NCBI RefSeq assembly: GCF_000003815.2
Contig: NW_023365881.1
Coordinates: 262,551-326,550, forward strand
DNA from: Branchiostoma floridae
Taxonomy: Eukaryota; Chordata; Leptocardii; Amphioxiformes; Branchiostomatidae
DNA length: 64,000 bases
Reading direction: 5' to 3'
Made by a program: the position numbers and the translations under genes. The notes beneath the pieces were generated by a model that saw only the letters and a program-made list of their open reading frames with translations, was not told the origin of the DNA and made no database searches. This document shows positions 1-11,060 of this stretch, piece after piece. Positions within the stretch are counted from its first letter, which is position 1. The number at the start of each line of letters is the position of its first letter.

Positions 1-42
1 AAGAATAAGCTTTCCGAACAGATCAAAACTCACACAGCATAA
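1..42 (+). CDS. C-terminal end of a C2H2 zinc-finger gene (partial, runs off the left edge)
   Basis: Frame 1 reads [13 protein letters not shown] then TAA. The same tail (SEQIKTHTA) ends ZNF-A at 9,470 and ZNF-D at 52,616, so this is the last, degenerate finger of another member of the same family. The following bases still resemble finger DNA (a CDQCDY-type stretch) in a shifted context, as they do after ZNF-A. Only 13 residues are visible, so nothing can be said about finger number. Confidence 0.75.
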   Translation, partial: KNKLSEQIKTHTA

Positions 43-783
43 AAACCTGACAGGTGTGACCAGTGCGACTATGCTTCAGCACAGAAAGCCCCTTTGGATG
101 ACCGTAATATATGAAGAATGTGTAGAAGTAATATGATTGGTATATGATATCTTAGATGATGAATAACATTTGTTTGTTCATACATGCTTTTAGGACATAT
201 TGTAATTCAGCTTTTGCCTTGGACCAAAAGTCTTCTGTTGTTCTCGCGAAGAATTGTCACCTCTAAGCTTAGGGTAGATGTGTGTCTTTGCACGCTTTAC
301 TTAAAATCTTTTTTTACGCTTGACTTAAATCCCATTTTCGATGACCACGTGAGAAAGCCAACTGGAAAGGAATCCCACATGTATGATGAGTGTTCTTCTT
401 CTTCACATCCTGGCGGAGGATCACTTCAAGATCAAATGGACTCGGCGATGAGTGATGAGTGTAAAGCATACAAAACTTACTTGGTTGATGTAATGCATTT
501 GGTATATGATAGCTTATATGATAACATTATTTGTCATTGGACACTTGCTTAAATCCATATTAACATGAATGTAGAATGTAAAGAATTATCATTTTTTTTA
601 CGTTTGCGTCTTTGCGCACTATTTGATATCCAGTATGAGCACTAACTCACGTTATAAATATATACATGTATTAAACTTTGGACTAATACTGAATTAATAG
701 TGTATTCACTATTAAGTGGTCTACTGTTACATGAATTGTTGTATTTTATGATGTAATGCAGTAAGCAATAAGTATGTGCAGCT
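43..783. repeat. Conserved ZNF 3' flank, no gene
   Basis: This stretch is repeated downstream of the other ZNF genes (about 9,471-10,200, 47,000-47,760 and, diverged, 52,617-53,095). The best shared block runs from about 280 to 545, around the GATGACCACGTGAGAAAGCC region. Short open frames here are remnants or chance. It probably contains the 3' UTR of the preceding gene. Confidence 0.6.
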
Positions 784-1418
784 GTATGTGCAGCTGTATA
801 TCTCATATCCCTTCATATGAGAACTCATACTGGTGAAAACCCTACAAGTGTGACCTGTGCGACTATTCGGCGGTACAGAAATCCGCTTTTAACCGACATC
901 ACCTANNNNNNNNNNNNNNNNNNNNNNNNNNNNNNNNNNNNNNNNNNNNNNNNNNNNNNNNNNNNNNNNNNNNNNNNNNNNNNNNNNNNNNNNNNNNNNN
1001 NNNNNGGAAAAAACCTTCAAGTGTAACCCGGGGTGTTTTTTTGGGGGCCAAAAATCTTTTTTGGGTGGGCATTGGGGACCAAACCCCGGGGAGTAAACCC
1101 CTACATTTGTGGGAAGGGGGGACCCGGGCAGGTTCGAAAGTTTTTTTTTGCGGGGCTAAAGGGAAATTGTTCCGGGTAAAAAACCCTTCAAGGGGGGCCC
1201 AGGGGGATTTTTTGCCGGGACGTAAGTTTTCCCTGAACCTTTCTTTAACCAAACCACCACCGGTGAGAAACCCTTACATGTGTGGGGAGTGTGGGTACAG
1301 GGCATCTTGCAAAATATACTTACCCCGACATATGAGAACTCATACCGAGGAAAAAACCTTCAAGTGTGACCAGTGCGACTATTCTGCAACAAAGAAATCC
1401 ACATACACCAACATTTAG
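784..1418 (+). pseudogene. Broken C2H2 zinc-finger fragment around an assembly gap
   Basis: Finger-like sequence is readable at 815-905 (HMRTHTGE-type linker, then shifted frames) and at 1,261-1,418 ([12 protein letters not shown]...[23 protein letters not shown]). It ends in a premature TAG at 1,416-1,418 where an intact gene would continue with a His-containing helix. Between these lies the gap at 906-1,005, and 1,006-1,260 is full of homopolymer runs. It may be a true pseudogene, or one repeat-gene copy spoiled by poor base calls. No complete reading frame is present. Confidence 0.6.
906..1005. other. Assembly gap (100 N)
   Basis: One hundred Ns, the usual placeholder for a gap of unknown size. 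Its right border runs straight into low-quality-looking sequence. Confidence 0.99.
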
Positions 1419-1689
1419 CAAAACATATTGGTGACCAAATTCTTATGTTATTCTCGCAAAGAATTGTTACCTCAGTCTTCTGTTTGGGGTTGGACAGGCC
1501 CACTAGCACTATTGTCCAGGGCAAGTGAAAGTGCTGATTGGGCAAGAGCCCGATTGGACAAGTAAGATTATTCCATTGGGTGAAATTGTGATATACTTGT
1601 TACTTTTTACAATATTGACATCAAGTAAGGGTCAACATAGAAAAATAAAGGCAGTGATAAGACTTCCATCGCTGGAAGTGAAAATGTAT

Positions 1690-2440
1690 ATGGTTTGGTT
1701 TGGTTTATTTAGATCTCCATTAGTGAAATACACAAGTCTTCCTGGAGTCCACATTAAAACAATACAGAAATAATAGAAATAACAGAAAGCAAACATATAG
1801 TAAACTGAAAAACAGTGATTTCCATACGTGAAGTAAAATAAAATAAATCAACTTGGTTCTTATATATACAACAAAATGTCCAATTGAATTAACAGAAACT
1901 TAGTAATATCAACTCAAAAACGGAGTGGGAGAGGTCGGAGGTCGAGCAAAATCATAGTAAATCAAATACAATTTGAACTGAAGTATTGAAACAAACAGTA
2001 TTTGAAAGCATATAAATCATATAGCAAAAATAATAATAATAATAGTCATCGGTACATCAAGAATAAAACAAAACATAATTGGAACCAAGAGATGGGTTTC
2101 ATTTTAACCACCATGAAATGAGTGGCTGGTTTTTGTCTTTCTCTGCCTTTACCCACTCTCTTAACTTAGTCTTAAATACTTCCTGGTTTTTTGTTGTAAT
2201 ACTTGTAGGGAGTGTGTTGTAGGTCTTTATACATCTGTATTGAAATGTTCTGGTCAATGAATTTGTACGGGGTTTAGGTTGTACGAAGCCTCCTCTCAGT
2301 GATAGCCTTGTGTTGTGGTGATGTGCGGTGTTTATATTTCTTAAGTTGTCATACATACATTTTGGTTCTTTAGTCGTTACTATCTTATGGAAGGCACAGA
2401 TTGTTGTTGTAAACATTCTTTCCTTAACTGACGGCCAACA
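1690..2440 (-). mobile_element. LINE 3' fragment with reverse-transcriptase C-terminal tail
   Basis: On the minus strand an open frame (2,416 to 2,099) contains an arginine-rich stretch followed by RTFQYRCIKTYNTLP and a terminal FKTKLREWVK. This is the layout of the extreme C-terminus of many non-LTR reverse transcriptases (the 'W/YN-x-LP' tail). Downstream on that strand is an AT-rich 3' UTR ending near 1,690 in an AACCAAACC-type tail preceded by ACTAATGGAGATC. The same 3' end recurs near 60,210. The catalytic RT region is absent, so the copy is dead. The clade is not assigned. Confidence 0.6.
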
Positions 2441-3334
2441 TAGTCGATCATGTATCTTGTGAAATAATCATATGAAAATGACATTTGAATTTGGGGTGAG
2501 TGAAAAATTGGTTCGTACAAGTAAATGATTATGTGCTTGCCCAATAGGACAAATGGATTTTAGAAAACTTGTGCAACCCTGCTGTTGTTCTTGGAAAAAA
2601 AAATAATTGAGAACTCTTAGCTGATCAAGAATAGACATGTTTGAATCCTAGGGTATCTAATAGTCTAGCCTATAGTATGCAATAATGTACAAAGGCAGCT
2701 TTGGGGCATCAAACACTGGGAGTTTTATTTTCACACAAGACATAAGTTCTCCCGGACACAGAGATATCTCTCTATACAAGGATTATGTCAGTACAATACT
2801 ATCCTAAAGCTCCTTTTATACATTACATTAGTACGTACAACAGACGTTTCATCTACAAACAGTTCATTCATGAACACATACGATTTTTTACTAAGATCAT
2901 TATTGTCGCAAACAAATATGACAAAGAAAGAAGGCAGTACAATGGATTGACTAACAGATATTAGGGTTGGGTGGGATTAGGGTGCAGAACAAATTGCGAG
3001 GCGTTGCTGCGTGCTTAGCGTCTAAGAGCAAAGTGTCACTAACGACGGACGTTATCTATTTATAAGACAGAAGGAGATGATTCCTTCCCGTTGACTCATC
3101 TTTACAACCTACTGAGTCAGGACAGATTGGGGATGTTCCCTGCTGAGATCATCCGGCGTCCATCTGAAGTGGACACACTAGAGTCAACGTGCGGCTTTCC
3201 GAGAAGCTGTGGTCTTCAAAACTTAAATGAATAATACATACATCCATTTACACCTAAAAGATCTCGAAAGTTCAGGCTTTACGTAAGTCTTCATTAGCAT
3301 AAGCCTAGAATATAATATTAGATAATGTTTCTCA
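2441..3334. other. Intergenic, nothing recognised
   Basis: No open frame of interest, RNA gene or clear inverted repeat was seen. The next stretch, from about 3,335, is again shared between ZNF spacers. Confidence 0.5.
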
Positions 3335-4690
3335 ATGTTTGTGTTTCGATGAACTATTTGATCACATGTTTTTGACACGTTAAACTTTGGACAAATATGT
3401 ATTGACTATAAAATGCACTACTTGTACACGAATTGTTGTATTCTGTGATGTAATGCAGTATGCAACGTGTGAATGGAGCTGTATGCAATGTGTGTCTGCA
3501 GATATACTTGGAGAGTTTTCTGTGAGTTTTAACAGTACTCGGCTTTATGATTGAAACGTGTAACATTATTTTGTTCCTAATCGCTCAGCAATCTGGAAGG
3601 GCCTTCGATACCGGTTTCCTTTTGTTGGTATCAACAATGCAATGTGAAAACATACTTTTTAACCATTCATTTTTCTGAGCATGAACTGTGGGATACACTA
3701 ACATTCATGTTCATTCGTCAGTTTGGAGGAATAAATGTTTTTGTTATAGATATAAACGTGTAAACGTTTGATTGATTCTACGTTATTGTTATGCTGCAAA
3801 ATAATAAGGTAGGGATTTGCGTTCTGAACTCACGTACATGTACAATTGTTCCTTGACAATTGCATATATTGAATACGTGAACTGATTAAACAGAAAGGGT
3901 AAAATCAGTGTAGAGTCCATTCCAAGACACCATGAGGGTTTTTAGTTGATATTTATAATTAGTCAGAATTATTTTGAATAAAAGAATATCTGAGCAGTAC
4001 TCATATATTTTAATTCCTTTGAATATTTTAGAAACATTTTGAAAGTAACTGTACAAAAATATCTTTATTTAGAATAATTGTGAAACCTCTGTGTGATTAT
4101 TTCACATTTACAAATATTTACAAAAAATGGTAAACCTAACCAAATGGTAAAATTAGTTTATTGCCCCCATAAAAGTAAGCCCTATTGTTGTATCTGTATA
4201 TTTTTAGATTTCACTGCTGGGCACTGGTGGATCCTTTGTGGAGGGCCATTGTTGCATGGCACCCAACCATACTTTGCAAGGATGTGTGAATTGTTATCTT
4301 CCGAACCCACTGAACCATTTTCAAAAAATGGTAGAAAATGGTAAATAATGGTAGAATGCTGTTATCATTATCTAGAAACCATTAGAATTTAGAAGTATCC
4401 AATTCCACACGATGAATATTTCCAAAGTTTTACAGGACCAGGGAAATATTTATAAAGTTGAAACAGTGTTATAAATATTTCTGAAGTATCAAATGTCCTA
4501 GACATATAATTACAAAACTTTAAAATCAATTCTTAACAATGGCCACAAACATCCACATGGTGTCTTGGAATTGACTCTAGTGCAATCACGATTAACACTT
4601 ATTTCCAACCTTGAAAAGAAGACTTTGATAATGCGAAGTAAGTATATAATAGCGTTGAGATCGCAATTTTACTACACATTTATTCCTAGC
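3335..4690. repeat. Shared ZNF spacer upstream of the promoter cassette
   Basis: The sequence from about 3,340 to 3,880 (for example TGAGGAATAAATG near 3,730) recurs before ZNF-B (34,845-35,008 and 37,597-37,780), ZNF-C (42,480-43,040) and ZNF-D (47,560-48,130), and in inverted form before ZNF-E (53,096-53,727). This copy carries extra sequence at about 3,900-4,540 that the others lack. No gene seen. Confidence 0.55.
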
Positions 4691-4864
4691 GCAACTCCGT
4701 TCATCTGCGATCTGTTACTGAGGTCACGAGCTGAGGTAATCAGGTTTTTATGACCTCTGACCTTTGACTTTTGCAAAACCGGAAGTAAGGACTGCAGTGT
4801 CCGTTCCTTTGTTCCAGTAAAGAAAGACGCGATTTTTACGATATTTCCAGACAACACGGACGAG
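4691..4864 (+). promoter_or_regulatory. Promoter and untranslated first exon cassette of ZNF-A
   Basis: A conserved block of about 170 bp ends in GACAACACGGACGAG followed by a splice donor (GTAAGA), so exon 1 ends at 4,864. It contains GAGGTCACGAGCTGAGGT and, at 4,751-4,763, TGACCTCTGACCT, which reads on the other strand as a perfect DR1 (two AGGTCA half sites spaced by one base). The same cassette precedes the other four ZNF genes in the window. It has no ATG in a useful frame, so the exon is read as 5' UTR spliced to the acceptor at 7,777. Confidence 0.65.
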
Positions 4865-5280
4865 GTAAGATTGTCAACCGCCTTATGAAGTCTTTGTCCT
4901 TGTTTAAAGAGTCCTAAATATACACATTTTATCTATCTAGAAGATATAATTTGCGATCGTCTGCGGATGGGTGGGGAGGGGGGCAGAGCTCCGTGGGAAG
5001 ACATAGCACGTTCTATCACAGAAGGGAAACTTGTTGTTCTTGCTCAGTTTTTTCTTCTCCAATGAAATAGAAAAGATCAATCTTCACAACTAGACTATGG
5101 AATAACTTGAAGTTCAATGAGTGGTAGGTCGTTGCATAAGACACTGCATTTTGGTCATGTGCGGCAACAAGAATTCTGGGTGATGATATATCAGGCCCAC
5201 AAAAAGTAAATATTCCTTGTCTTGACCATTTTTGCCATTTGCATAACAACGTCCAGACGCAAATATACAAAAGTAACGGT

Positions 5281-6140
5281 CTCCTCTATCAGCACTGGAG
5301 CAAGGCTACGCGGGTCACGGGTTCCTCACTGGGCTTCCAGTGACGCACATACATTCAAAATGGCGTCGTCACTGTATGTCCAGTAACGAAGAAAGTTTGT
5401 CACTGGTTTCCCATTGATGAATTGCTTTGTTCCAGTGATGAAGCTCTCTCGGTACTGGAATTCCAGTGATGAACCTTGTCTCGTCACTCGGTTTCCAGTG
5501 ATGTACTCCGCTCGTCACTCGGGACCCAGTGATGAACTCCACTCGGCACTCGGGACCCAGTGATGAACGTCATTCGTCACTGGGCACCGAGTGCGGAACC
5601 ATCGAGGTCACCGGTTCCTCACTGGGTTTTCCAGTGATTAGCGACTCTTCGTCACTGGACACCGAGTGATGAAATTATTTCGGCACTGGGCTTCCAGTGA
5701 CCACGTTCTGATAGCACTAGAACGTTCCAGTGCTGAGTTTGATATGCAACAAAAACACTTGTCGCCATAGCCGTGTTACTGTTAAGTTTGGTCCGCTCTA
5801 CCCGAAGGTTGCCTACTCAGTGTATGTTTTTAATCAGTTCATGGCCTCTGTTCTTTGTCTGGCCCGGAAGTGTATCTTTATCCATCTTTGCTTGTTCAAC
5901 TTTATGGTTTCCAGTGCTGATTCCGGTAAACCAGTGACGAAGTTTCTCTTCACTGGAAAACTAGTGACGATAAATATTCCCCACTGGTACTAGTAAGCGA
6001 GTGACAACGCGACTTCATCACTGGATACCGAGTGATGAGAAATTTACCCCTGACCTCTGTAGTTTTGCAGCACTGGAACACCAGTGCTGAAGTGGTCGTC
6101 AGCACTGGAAGCCCTCCTATCAGCACTGGAAACCGAGACT
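5281..6140. repeat. Array of short CACTGG-N4-CCAGTG palindromes (copy 1, first block)
   Basis: From 5,281 to 5,730 there are roughly a dozen imperfect palindromes of about 20 bp, spaced about 33 bp apart, of the form GTCACTGGnnnnCCAGTGATGA (sometimes CACTCGG on the left). A second patch at 5,900-6,140 switches to the CAGCACTGG...CCAGTGCTGA version. They lie in the intron of ZNF-A. The whole array recurs at 48,825-49,700. Confidence 0.75.
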
Positions 6141-6455
6141 ACAAACAAGCTGAAAGGGCTATATCTATCACATTCACACAATTCAATAAAATCACAAAGT
6201 CATGGCTTTTTTTAATTCTTTGATGAAATAAAGCTGTTGTTGTCAATGTCATGTGTAATGTCAATCTCCGCCAAGCAAAGTATCAAGGGGCTCTAATATT
6301 GATTATAAATGTAAAGTGTATTGCAAATTCTTGCCCGTGGGCTAATTGCAGGTAACATAAGAAATTCAAACAGTGTAAAAACAATATCACAAGTGTCTAC
6401 TCTAGTCTAAAGCTAGTAAAGCTAGTGCCACGCAAGATCTACTTGGAGATTAAAT

Positions 6456-6689
6456 TCGAACGGACTCGAATCATGTAGCAGTTTCTATCATGTATTTTGT
6501 ATGTATGTAAATGTAAATTGTGTATATAGACGTATAGGACTTATAAGGACTCAAAACGATGTAACTTTATCTCTAGTTATAAATTCTGTCTGACCCTTGC
6601 CTCTTCTCTCATGACCTCAATGAAAAGCGGCCTGCAGGCCGATTTGAGCTTTCATGAATAAATAAAGGTTCAAACAAACAAACAAAAAC
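6456..6689 (+). mobile_element. 5'-truncated LINE or SINE tail insertion
   Basis: The duplicate segment at 50,020 reads straight through GAGATTAAATAACACGCACAG. Here about 235 bp ending in GAATAAATAAAGG and a CAAA-rich tail interrupts it, with AAAT repeated on both sides (6,452-6,455 and 6,690-6,693). It is a clean, recent retrotransposed insertion in one duplicate only. Confidence 0.7.
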
Positions 6690-6774
6690 AAATAACACGC
6701 ACAGATATATCTAAGTCTAAAGGAAATAACTCAGACAGCCGTACAGACGCATGCTACACGTATATTACCTTCAG

Positions 6775-7610
6775 CGCTGGTCTTCAAGTGCTGAAAAGTT
6801 TCCGAGCACTGGTAAATCCAGTGCAGAACCCGTTACTTTTGTATATCAGCACTCGGTTCCAGTGCTGACGGCGGTTTCAGCACTGAGTAACCAGTGCTGA
6901 ATGACCTTTGAACTGGCTCTCGGCCTCTCCACAGCGAAATCAGCACTGGTACCCGAGTGCTGACGGCAGTTCAGCAGTGGAAAACCAGTGCTCGGAGAAG
7001 TTCAGCACTGGAATTCTAGTGCTTCAGCACTGGAACAAGGCCGTTCAGGGTATCCGCAGGTGATTCAATTTGCAGCCTCTAAACAATGGGTTCCTATACA
7101 AAAAAGAGGAGAAAGCAACTGTTAGTAACTCAACTATCTGACGTTACTGGCACACAAACATACCCTCATATGAAAGCCCGACATCTCAGCTATCCGAAAA
7201 ACCACATTTCGGCATGAATCTAACGGCGAGAACTTCCGGGAAACTGAAAGATTGACCCTTGACCTCAAAACCGCACCACAACCCAGTGAGGAGGCCATGT
7301 GCTAGGACAAAAAAGTCCCAACTTTATACCCCCTAAAAACCACACAAACTCAGCTTTTTGGCCCTAATCACAAAGTTGAAACCCTCCCCTGTCACACCCA
7401 CCTCAAGACTGCTAGGATTTCTACCCATTTGACCAGGAAAAAAATCTTGAAGTTTTAGGCCCTGAACTATAATCGACCACCATCAATTTGCATGGCGGAT
7501 TGACCTGCGGATCCCCTTCAGCACCAGTGCTGACGTTTCTTCAGCACTGGAAAACCAGTGCTAAGGCCGATTTGACCCATTGATTCAGCACTGGAACACC
7601 AGTGCGGAAC
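6775..7610. repeat. Array of CACTGG/CCAGTG palindromes (copy 1, second block)
   Basis: Between 6,775 and 7,040, and again at 7,517-7,605, are palindromes of the CAGCACTGG...CCAGTGCTGA form, for example a GCACTCGGttCCAGTGC-like unit near 6,850. A 468-bp DNA element (7,049-7,516) splits the block. The uninterrupted equivalent is at 50,100-50,455. Confidence 0.7.
7049..7516. mobile_element. Non-autonomous TIR element, TSD TTCAG
   Basis: The insertion begins GGTATCCGCAGGT and ends ACCTGCGGATCCCC, giving near-identical inverted ends, with TTCAG on both sides (7,044-7,048 and 7,517-7,521). The duplicate at 50,350 lacks it and keeps the intact palindrome array. It has no coding capacity. The superfamily is not assigned. 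Confidence 0.7.
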
Positions 7611-7784
7611 CCGTTACTTTTGTATACATGCCGTCCAGACGGGTTTTGTTTACTTTTTGTGGGCCTTACCCTTTGAGTTTGACATATTAGCTCGCCGCAT
7701 ATGCGTCTGACTTCTGTGAAACGTTTCATATACTATTAGATACTATTTTCCTTCTATCATTTGTTGTCCTTCAACAGAAAAGAA

Positions 7785-9470
7785 ATGGCCAGTCCCAGCT
7801 GTGGAGGTTCTACTGAAGATCTGCGTCCCGGCTACTCGGGGAACGAGACTGAAGGTTTGTGTCCTGACCACCCTGGGAACGAGACTGATGAGGGTTTGTG
7901 CACTGGCCACCCTGGGAACGAGACTGATGGTTTGTGTCCTGACCACCCTGGGAACGAGACTGAAGGTTTGTGCCCTGGCCACCCTGGGAACGAGACTGAT
8001 GGTTTGTGCACTGGCCACCCTGGGAACGAGACTGAAGGAGAAAAACCTTACAAGAGTGACCAGTGTGACTATGCGGCAGCATGGAAGTCCCATTTGGACA
8101 AGCATCTGACCAAACACACCGGTGAGAAACCTTACATGTGTGGGGAGTGTGGGTACAGGGCAGCTTACAAGTCCGACTTATCCAGACATATGAGAACTCA
8201 TACCGGAGAAAAACCCTACAAGTGTGACCAGTGTGACTATTCTGCTGCAGAAAAATGCGCTTTGGTCCGACATGTTACAAAACACACCGGTGAGAAACCC
8301 TACATGTGTGGGGAGTGTGGGTATAGGACAACTCAGAAACATAACTTATTAAGACATATGAGAACTCATACTGGTGAAAAACCCTACAAGTGTGACCAGT
8401 GCGACTATTCTGCTGCAGAGAAATCCACTTTGGATGACCACATGACAAAACACACTGGTCAAAAGCCCTACATGTGTGGGGAGTGTGGGTACAGGACAGC
8501 TCTAAGGGCTAACTTATCCCGACATATGAAGACCCATACGGGGGGAAAACTCTTCAAGTGTGACCAATGTAACTATTCTGCAGCACGAAAATCTGACTTA
8601 TCCTTTCATGTGAAGCGTCATACAGGAGAGAAACTCTACATGTGTGACCATTGTGACTATTCTACTACACAAAAATCCAGTTTGGACATTCATCTAGCAA
8701 AACACAGTGGTGAGAAACCCTACATGTGTGATAAGTGTGGATACAGGGCAGCTTGCAAGTCCAACTTATCCAGACATATGAGAACTCATACCGGGGAAAA
8801 ACCCTACAAGTGTGACCAGTGTGACTATTCTGCAGCAGAGAAATCCTCTTTGGACAAACATCTAGCAAAACACACCGGTGAGAAACCCTACATGTGTGGG
8901 GAGTGTGGGTACAGAACAACATACAAGTCGGACCTATCGAAACATATGAGAACTCATACCGGAGAAAAACCCTACAAGTGTGACCAGTGTGATTATTCTG
9001 CAGCACAGAAATCCTCTTTGGACCAGCATCTAGCAAGACACAGTGGTGACAAACCCTACATGTGTGGGGAGTGTGGGTACAGAACAACATACAAGTCAGA
9101 CCTATCGAAACATATGAGAACTCATACCGGAGAAAAACCCTACAAGTGTGACCATTGTGACTATTCTGCTGCACAGAAATTCAATTTGGACCAACATCTA
9201 ACAAAACACACCGGTGAGAAACCCTACATGTGTAAGGAGTGTGGGTACAGGACAGCTCGCAGCTCGCATTTATCCCGACACAAGAGAACTCATACAGAAG
9301 AGAAACCCTACATGTGTGGGGAGTGTGGATACAGAACAGATCGGAAGTCCAACTTATCCAGACATATGAAAACTCATTCAGGTGAAAAGAGAAACCCTAC
9401 ATGTGTGACCAGTGACAGGGCAGCTGGAAAGAATGAGCAGTCCGAACAGATCAAAACTCACACCGCATAA
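7785..9470 (+). CDS. ZNF-A: poly-C2H2 zinc-finger protein, 561 aa
   Basis: The coding exon starts after the acceptor TTCAACAG (exon from 7,778), and the first ATG is 7,785, in an AGAAATGG context shared with ZNF-D. Residues about 10-85 are six imperfect repeats around HPGNET, encoded by a 36-39-bp minisatellite. About 16 C2H2 fingers follow with TGEKP linkers, alternating a [11 protein letters not shown] type and a [11 protein letters not shown] type, and ending in a degenerate unit (SEQIKTHTA). The first finger has Ser in place of its first zinc-binding Cys (YKSDQCDY), so it is probably dead; ZNF-D keeps Cys there. Such arrays normally bind DNA in the nucleus; no KRAB, SCAN or BTB domain is visible. 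The target is unknown. The promoter exon is probably 4,691-4,864. Confidence 0.88.
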   Translation: MASPSCGGSTEDLRPGYSGNETEGLCPDHPGNETDEGLCTGHPGNETDGLCPDHPGNETEGLCPGHPGNETDGLCTGHPGNETEGEKPYKSDQCDYAAAWKSHLDKHLTKHTGEKPYMCGECGYRAAYKSDLSRHMRTHTGEKPYKCDQCDYSAAEKCALVRHVTKHTGEKPYMCGECGYRTTQKHNLLRHMRTHTGEKPYKCDQCDYSAAEKSTLDDHMTKHTGQKPYMCGECGYRTALRANLSRHMKTHTGGKLFKCDQCNYSAARKSDLSFHVKRHTGEKLYMCDHCDYSTTQKSSLDIHLAKHSGEKPYMCDKCGYRAACKSNLSRHMRTHTGEKPYKCDQCDYSAAEKSSLDKHLAKHTGEKPYMCGECGYRTTYKSDLSKHMRTHTGEKPYKCDQCDYSAAQKSSLDQHLARHSGDKPYMCGECGYRTTYKSDLSKHMRTHTGEKPYKCDHCDYSAAQKFNLDQHLTKHTGEKPYMCKECGYRTARSSHLSRHKRTHTEEKPYMCGECGYRTDRKSNLSRHMKTHSGEKRNPTCVTSDRAAGKNEQSEQIKTHTA

Positions 9471-10568
9471 AAACCCTACAAGTGTGACCAGTGCGACTAT
9501 TCTGCAGCACAGAAAGCCCCTTTGGATGAACCTAATGTATGAGGAATGTATTTGCTATTTAGCTGAGAGGATGAATACCGTTTGTTTGTTCACACATGCT
9601 TTAAGAACATAGTGCAAGTCCGTTTTTGCCTTGGACCAAAGTCTGCTGTTGTTCTCGCCTCTTAGCTTAGGGTAGATGTGTGTCTTTGCAGGCTTTAGTC
9701 AAAATCTTTTTTTTACGCTTGACTTAAATCCCATTTTCGATGACCACGTGAGAAAGCCAACTGGAAAGAAATCCCACATGTATGATGAGTGTTCTTCTTC
9801 TTGTCCTTTACATCCTTGCGGAGGATCAGTTCATGATCAAATGGACTCGGCGATGAGTGATGAGTGTAAAGCGTATAAAACTAACTTTTTTGAGTAATGT
9901 AATTGGTATATGATAGCTTAGATGATAGGGTTTATTTGACACTGGATACTTTGCTTAAATTAACATGAATGTAGAATGAAACGAATTATCATTTTTTGAC
10001 TATTTGATATCCAATATTAGCACTAACTTACGTTATAAATATATATCAAACTTTGGACAATGTGTATTCATTATTAAGTGGTTTTCTGTTACATGAATTG
10101 TTCTATTCTATGATGTAATGTAGTACGCAATAAGTATATGCAACTGTTTGTGGAAAGTTTTATGAGAGTTTCAACACTACTCAGATTTATGATTGAAACG
10201 TGTAACAATTTTGTGATCAAATGGACTTGCCGATGAGTGATGGGTGTAACGCATGCAAAAATAACTTGGTGTATGTAATGCATTTGGTAGATGATAACAT
10301 TTATTTGTCATTGGACACTTTGCCTAAATCCTTATTAACATGAATGTAGAATGTAAAGAATTATCATTTTTTTTACGTTTGCGTCTTTGCGCACTGTTTG
10401 ATATCCAACACTAACTCACGTTATATATGTCTATGAGAAATATGCATCCACTATTAAATGGTCTACTGTTACATGAATTATTGTATTCTATGGGGCAATG
10501 TAATAAGCAATAAGTATATACAGCTGTATGTGGGGACTTTTCTGTGAGTTTTGACAGTACTCTGCTTT
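9471..10568. repeat. ZNF 3' flank with an internal tandem duplication
   Basis: Follows the ZNF-A stop and matches the other ZNF 3' flanks. The block at about 9,836-10,200 (GATCAAATGGACTCGGCGATG...) is repeated at about 10,215-10,568 (GATCAAATGGACTTGCCGATG...), a diverged tandem copy of about 380 bp. It ends at the LINE-A target site ATGATTG (10,569-10,575). Confidence 0.6.
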
Positions 10569-10575
10569 ATGATTG

Positions 10576-11025
10576 GAGTTGGGAAGATCAGGAAGCAGTG
10601 GGAGAGTTACAATCACAGATGAGCTTTCAGCAGAGAGCATCAGTCAGTACTTCGCCAAAGCAGGGTGTGAGAGTGAGTCCCTTCACATCTTCCCACTTCC
10701 GTTCGCAGGCGTGTGTCCTGACTTGTGCTTGATTGGCGAGGTGAAAGTTTTACTCAAGACTACCAACCCAAGGAAAGCTAGTGGGCCGGAGAACGTACCA
10801 AACTGGGTGCTTAAGGACTGTGCTGAGGACTTAGCGCCTGTTGTTTGCCATCTCTTCAACACCTCGTATGCAAAGGGCACAGTGCCCTCCGTGTGGAAGT
10901 CGGCAAATGTTGTGCCTGTACCAAAGGCTGCTGGAGCATCACAAGTGGAGGACTTTCGACCAGTCTCCCTTCTAGCTGTTTTGGCAAAGCTGCTTGAGAG
11001 ATGCGTTCTCAAGAGATTACTCCCT
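10576..11025 (+). mobile_element. LINE-A, 5' half: N-terminal reverse-transcriptase fragment
   Basis: One open frame encodes an RT start with RKASGPENVPNWVLK, VPSVWKSANVVPVPK and FRPVSLLAVLAKLLE, the fingers region of a non-LTR reverse transcriptase. The element is 5'-truncated: it begins directly after ATGATTG and lacks endonuclease. The frame runs cleanly to codon CCT (Pro) at 11,023-11,025, where the 22.4-kb DNA transposon begins. It continues in the same frame at 33,468 (Ala-Leu-Thr). Both halves together make one insertion of about 1.8 kb. Confidence 0.88.
11023..11025. repeat. Left 3-bp target-site duplication (CCT) of the giant transposon
   Basis: CCT lies immediately before the terminal CACTGG and is repeated immediately after the right terminus at 33,465-33,467. 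EnSpm/CACTA elements make short (usually 3-bp) duplications. Confidence 0.82.
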
Positions 11026-11060
11026 CACTGGGGGAAAGGGTATCGGATGTAGCCATATTC
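11026..11060 (+). repeat. Left terminal inverted repeat of the giant transposon
   Basis: Starts CACTGG. Compared with the inward-reading right terminus (33,464 to 33,430), positions 1-4, 6, 9-12, 14, 22-27, 29, 31-33 and 35 match. It is imperfect but in register with no gap, which is consistent with an old copy. Confidence 0.72.

Noticed and set aside
184-552. 122-codon open frame, also found after other ZNF genes
   Set aside because: It lies in the conserved 3' flank, differs in length between copies (69-122 codons) and has no domain; repeated DNA explains its recurrence.
5281-5730. CRISPR array
   Set aside because: The regular spacing of short palindromes looks similar at first, but there is no constant direct repeat with unique spacers, the palindromes vary, and the context is eukaryotic.
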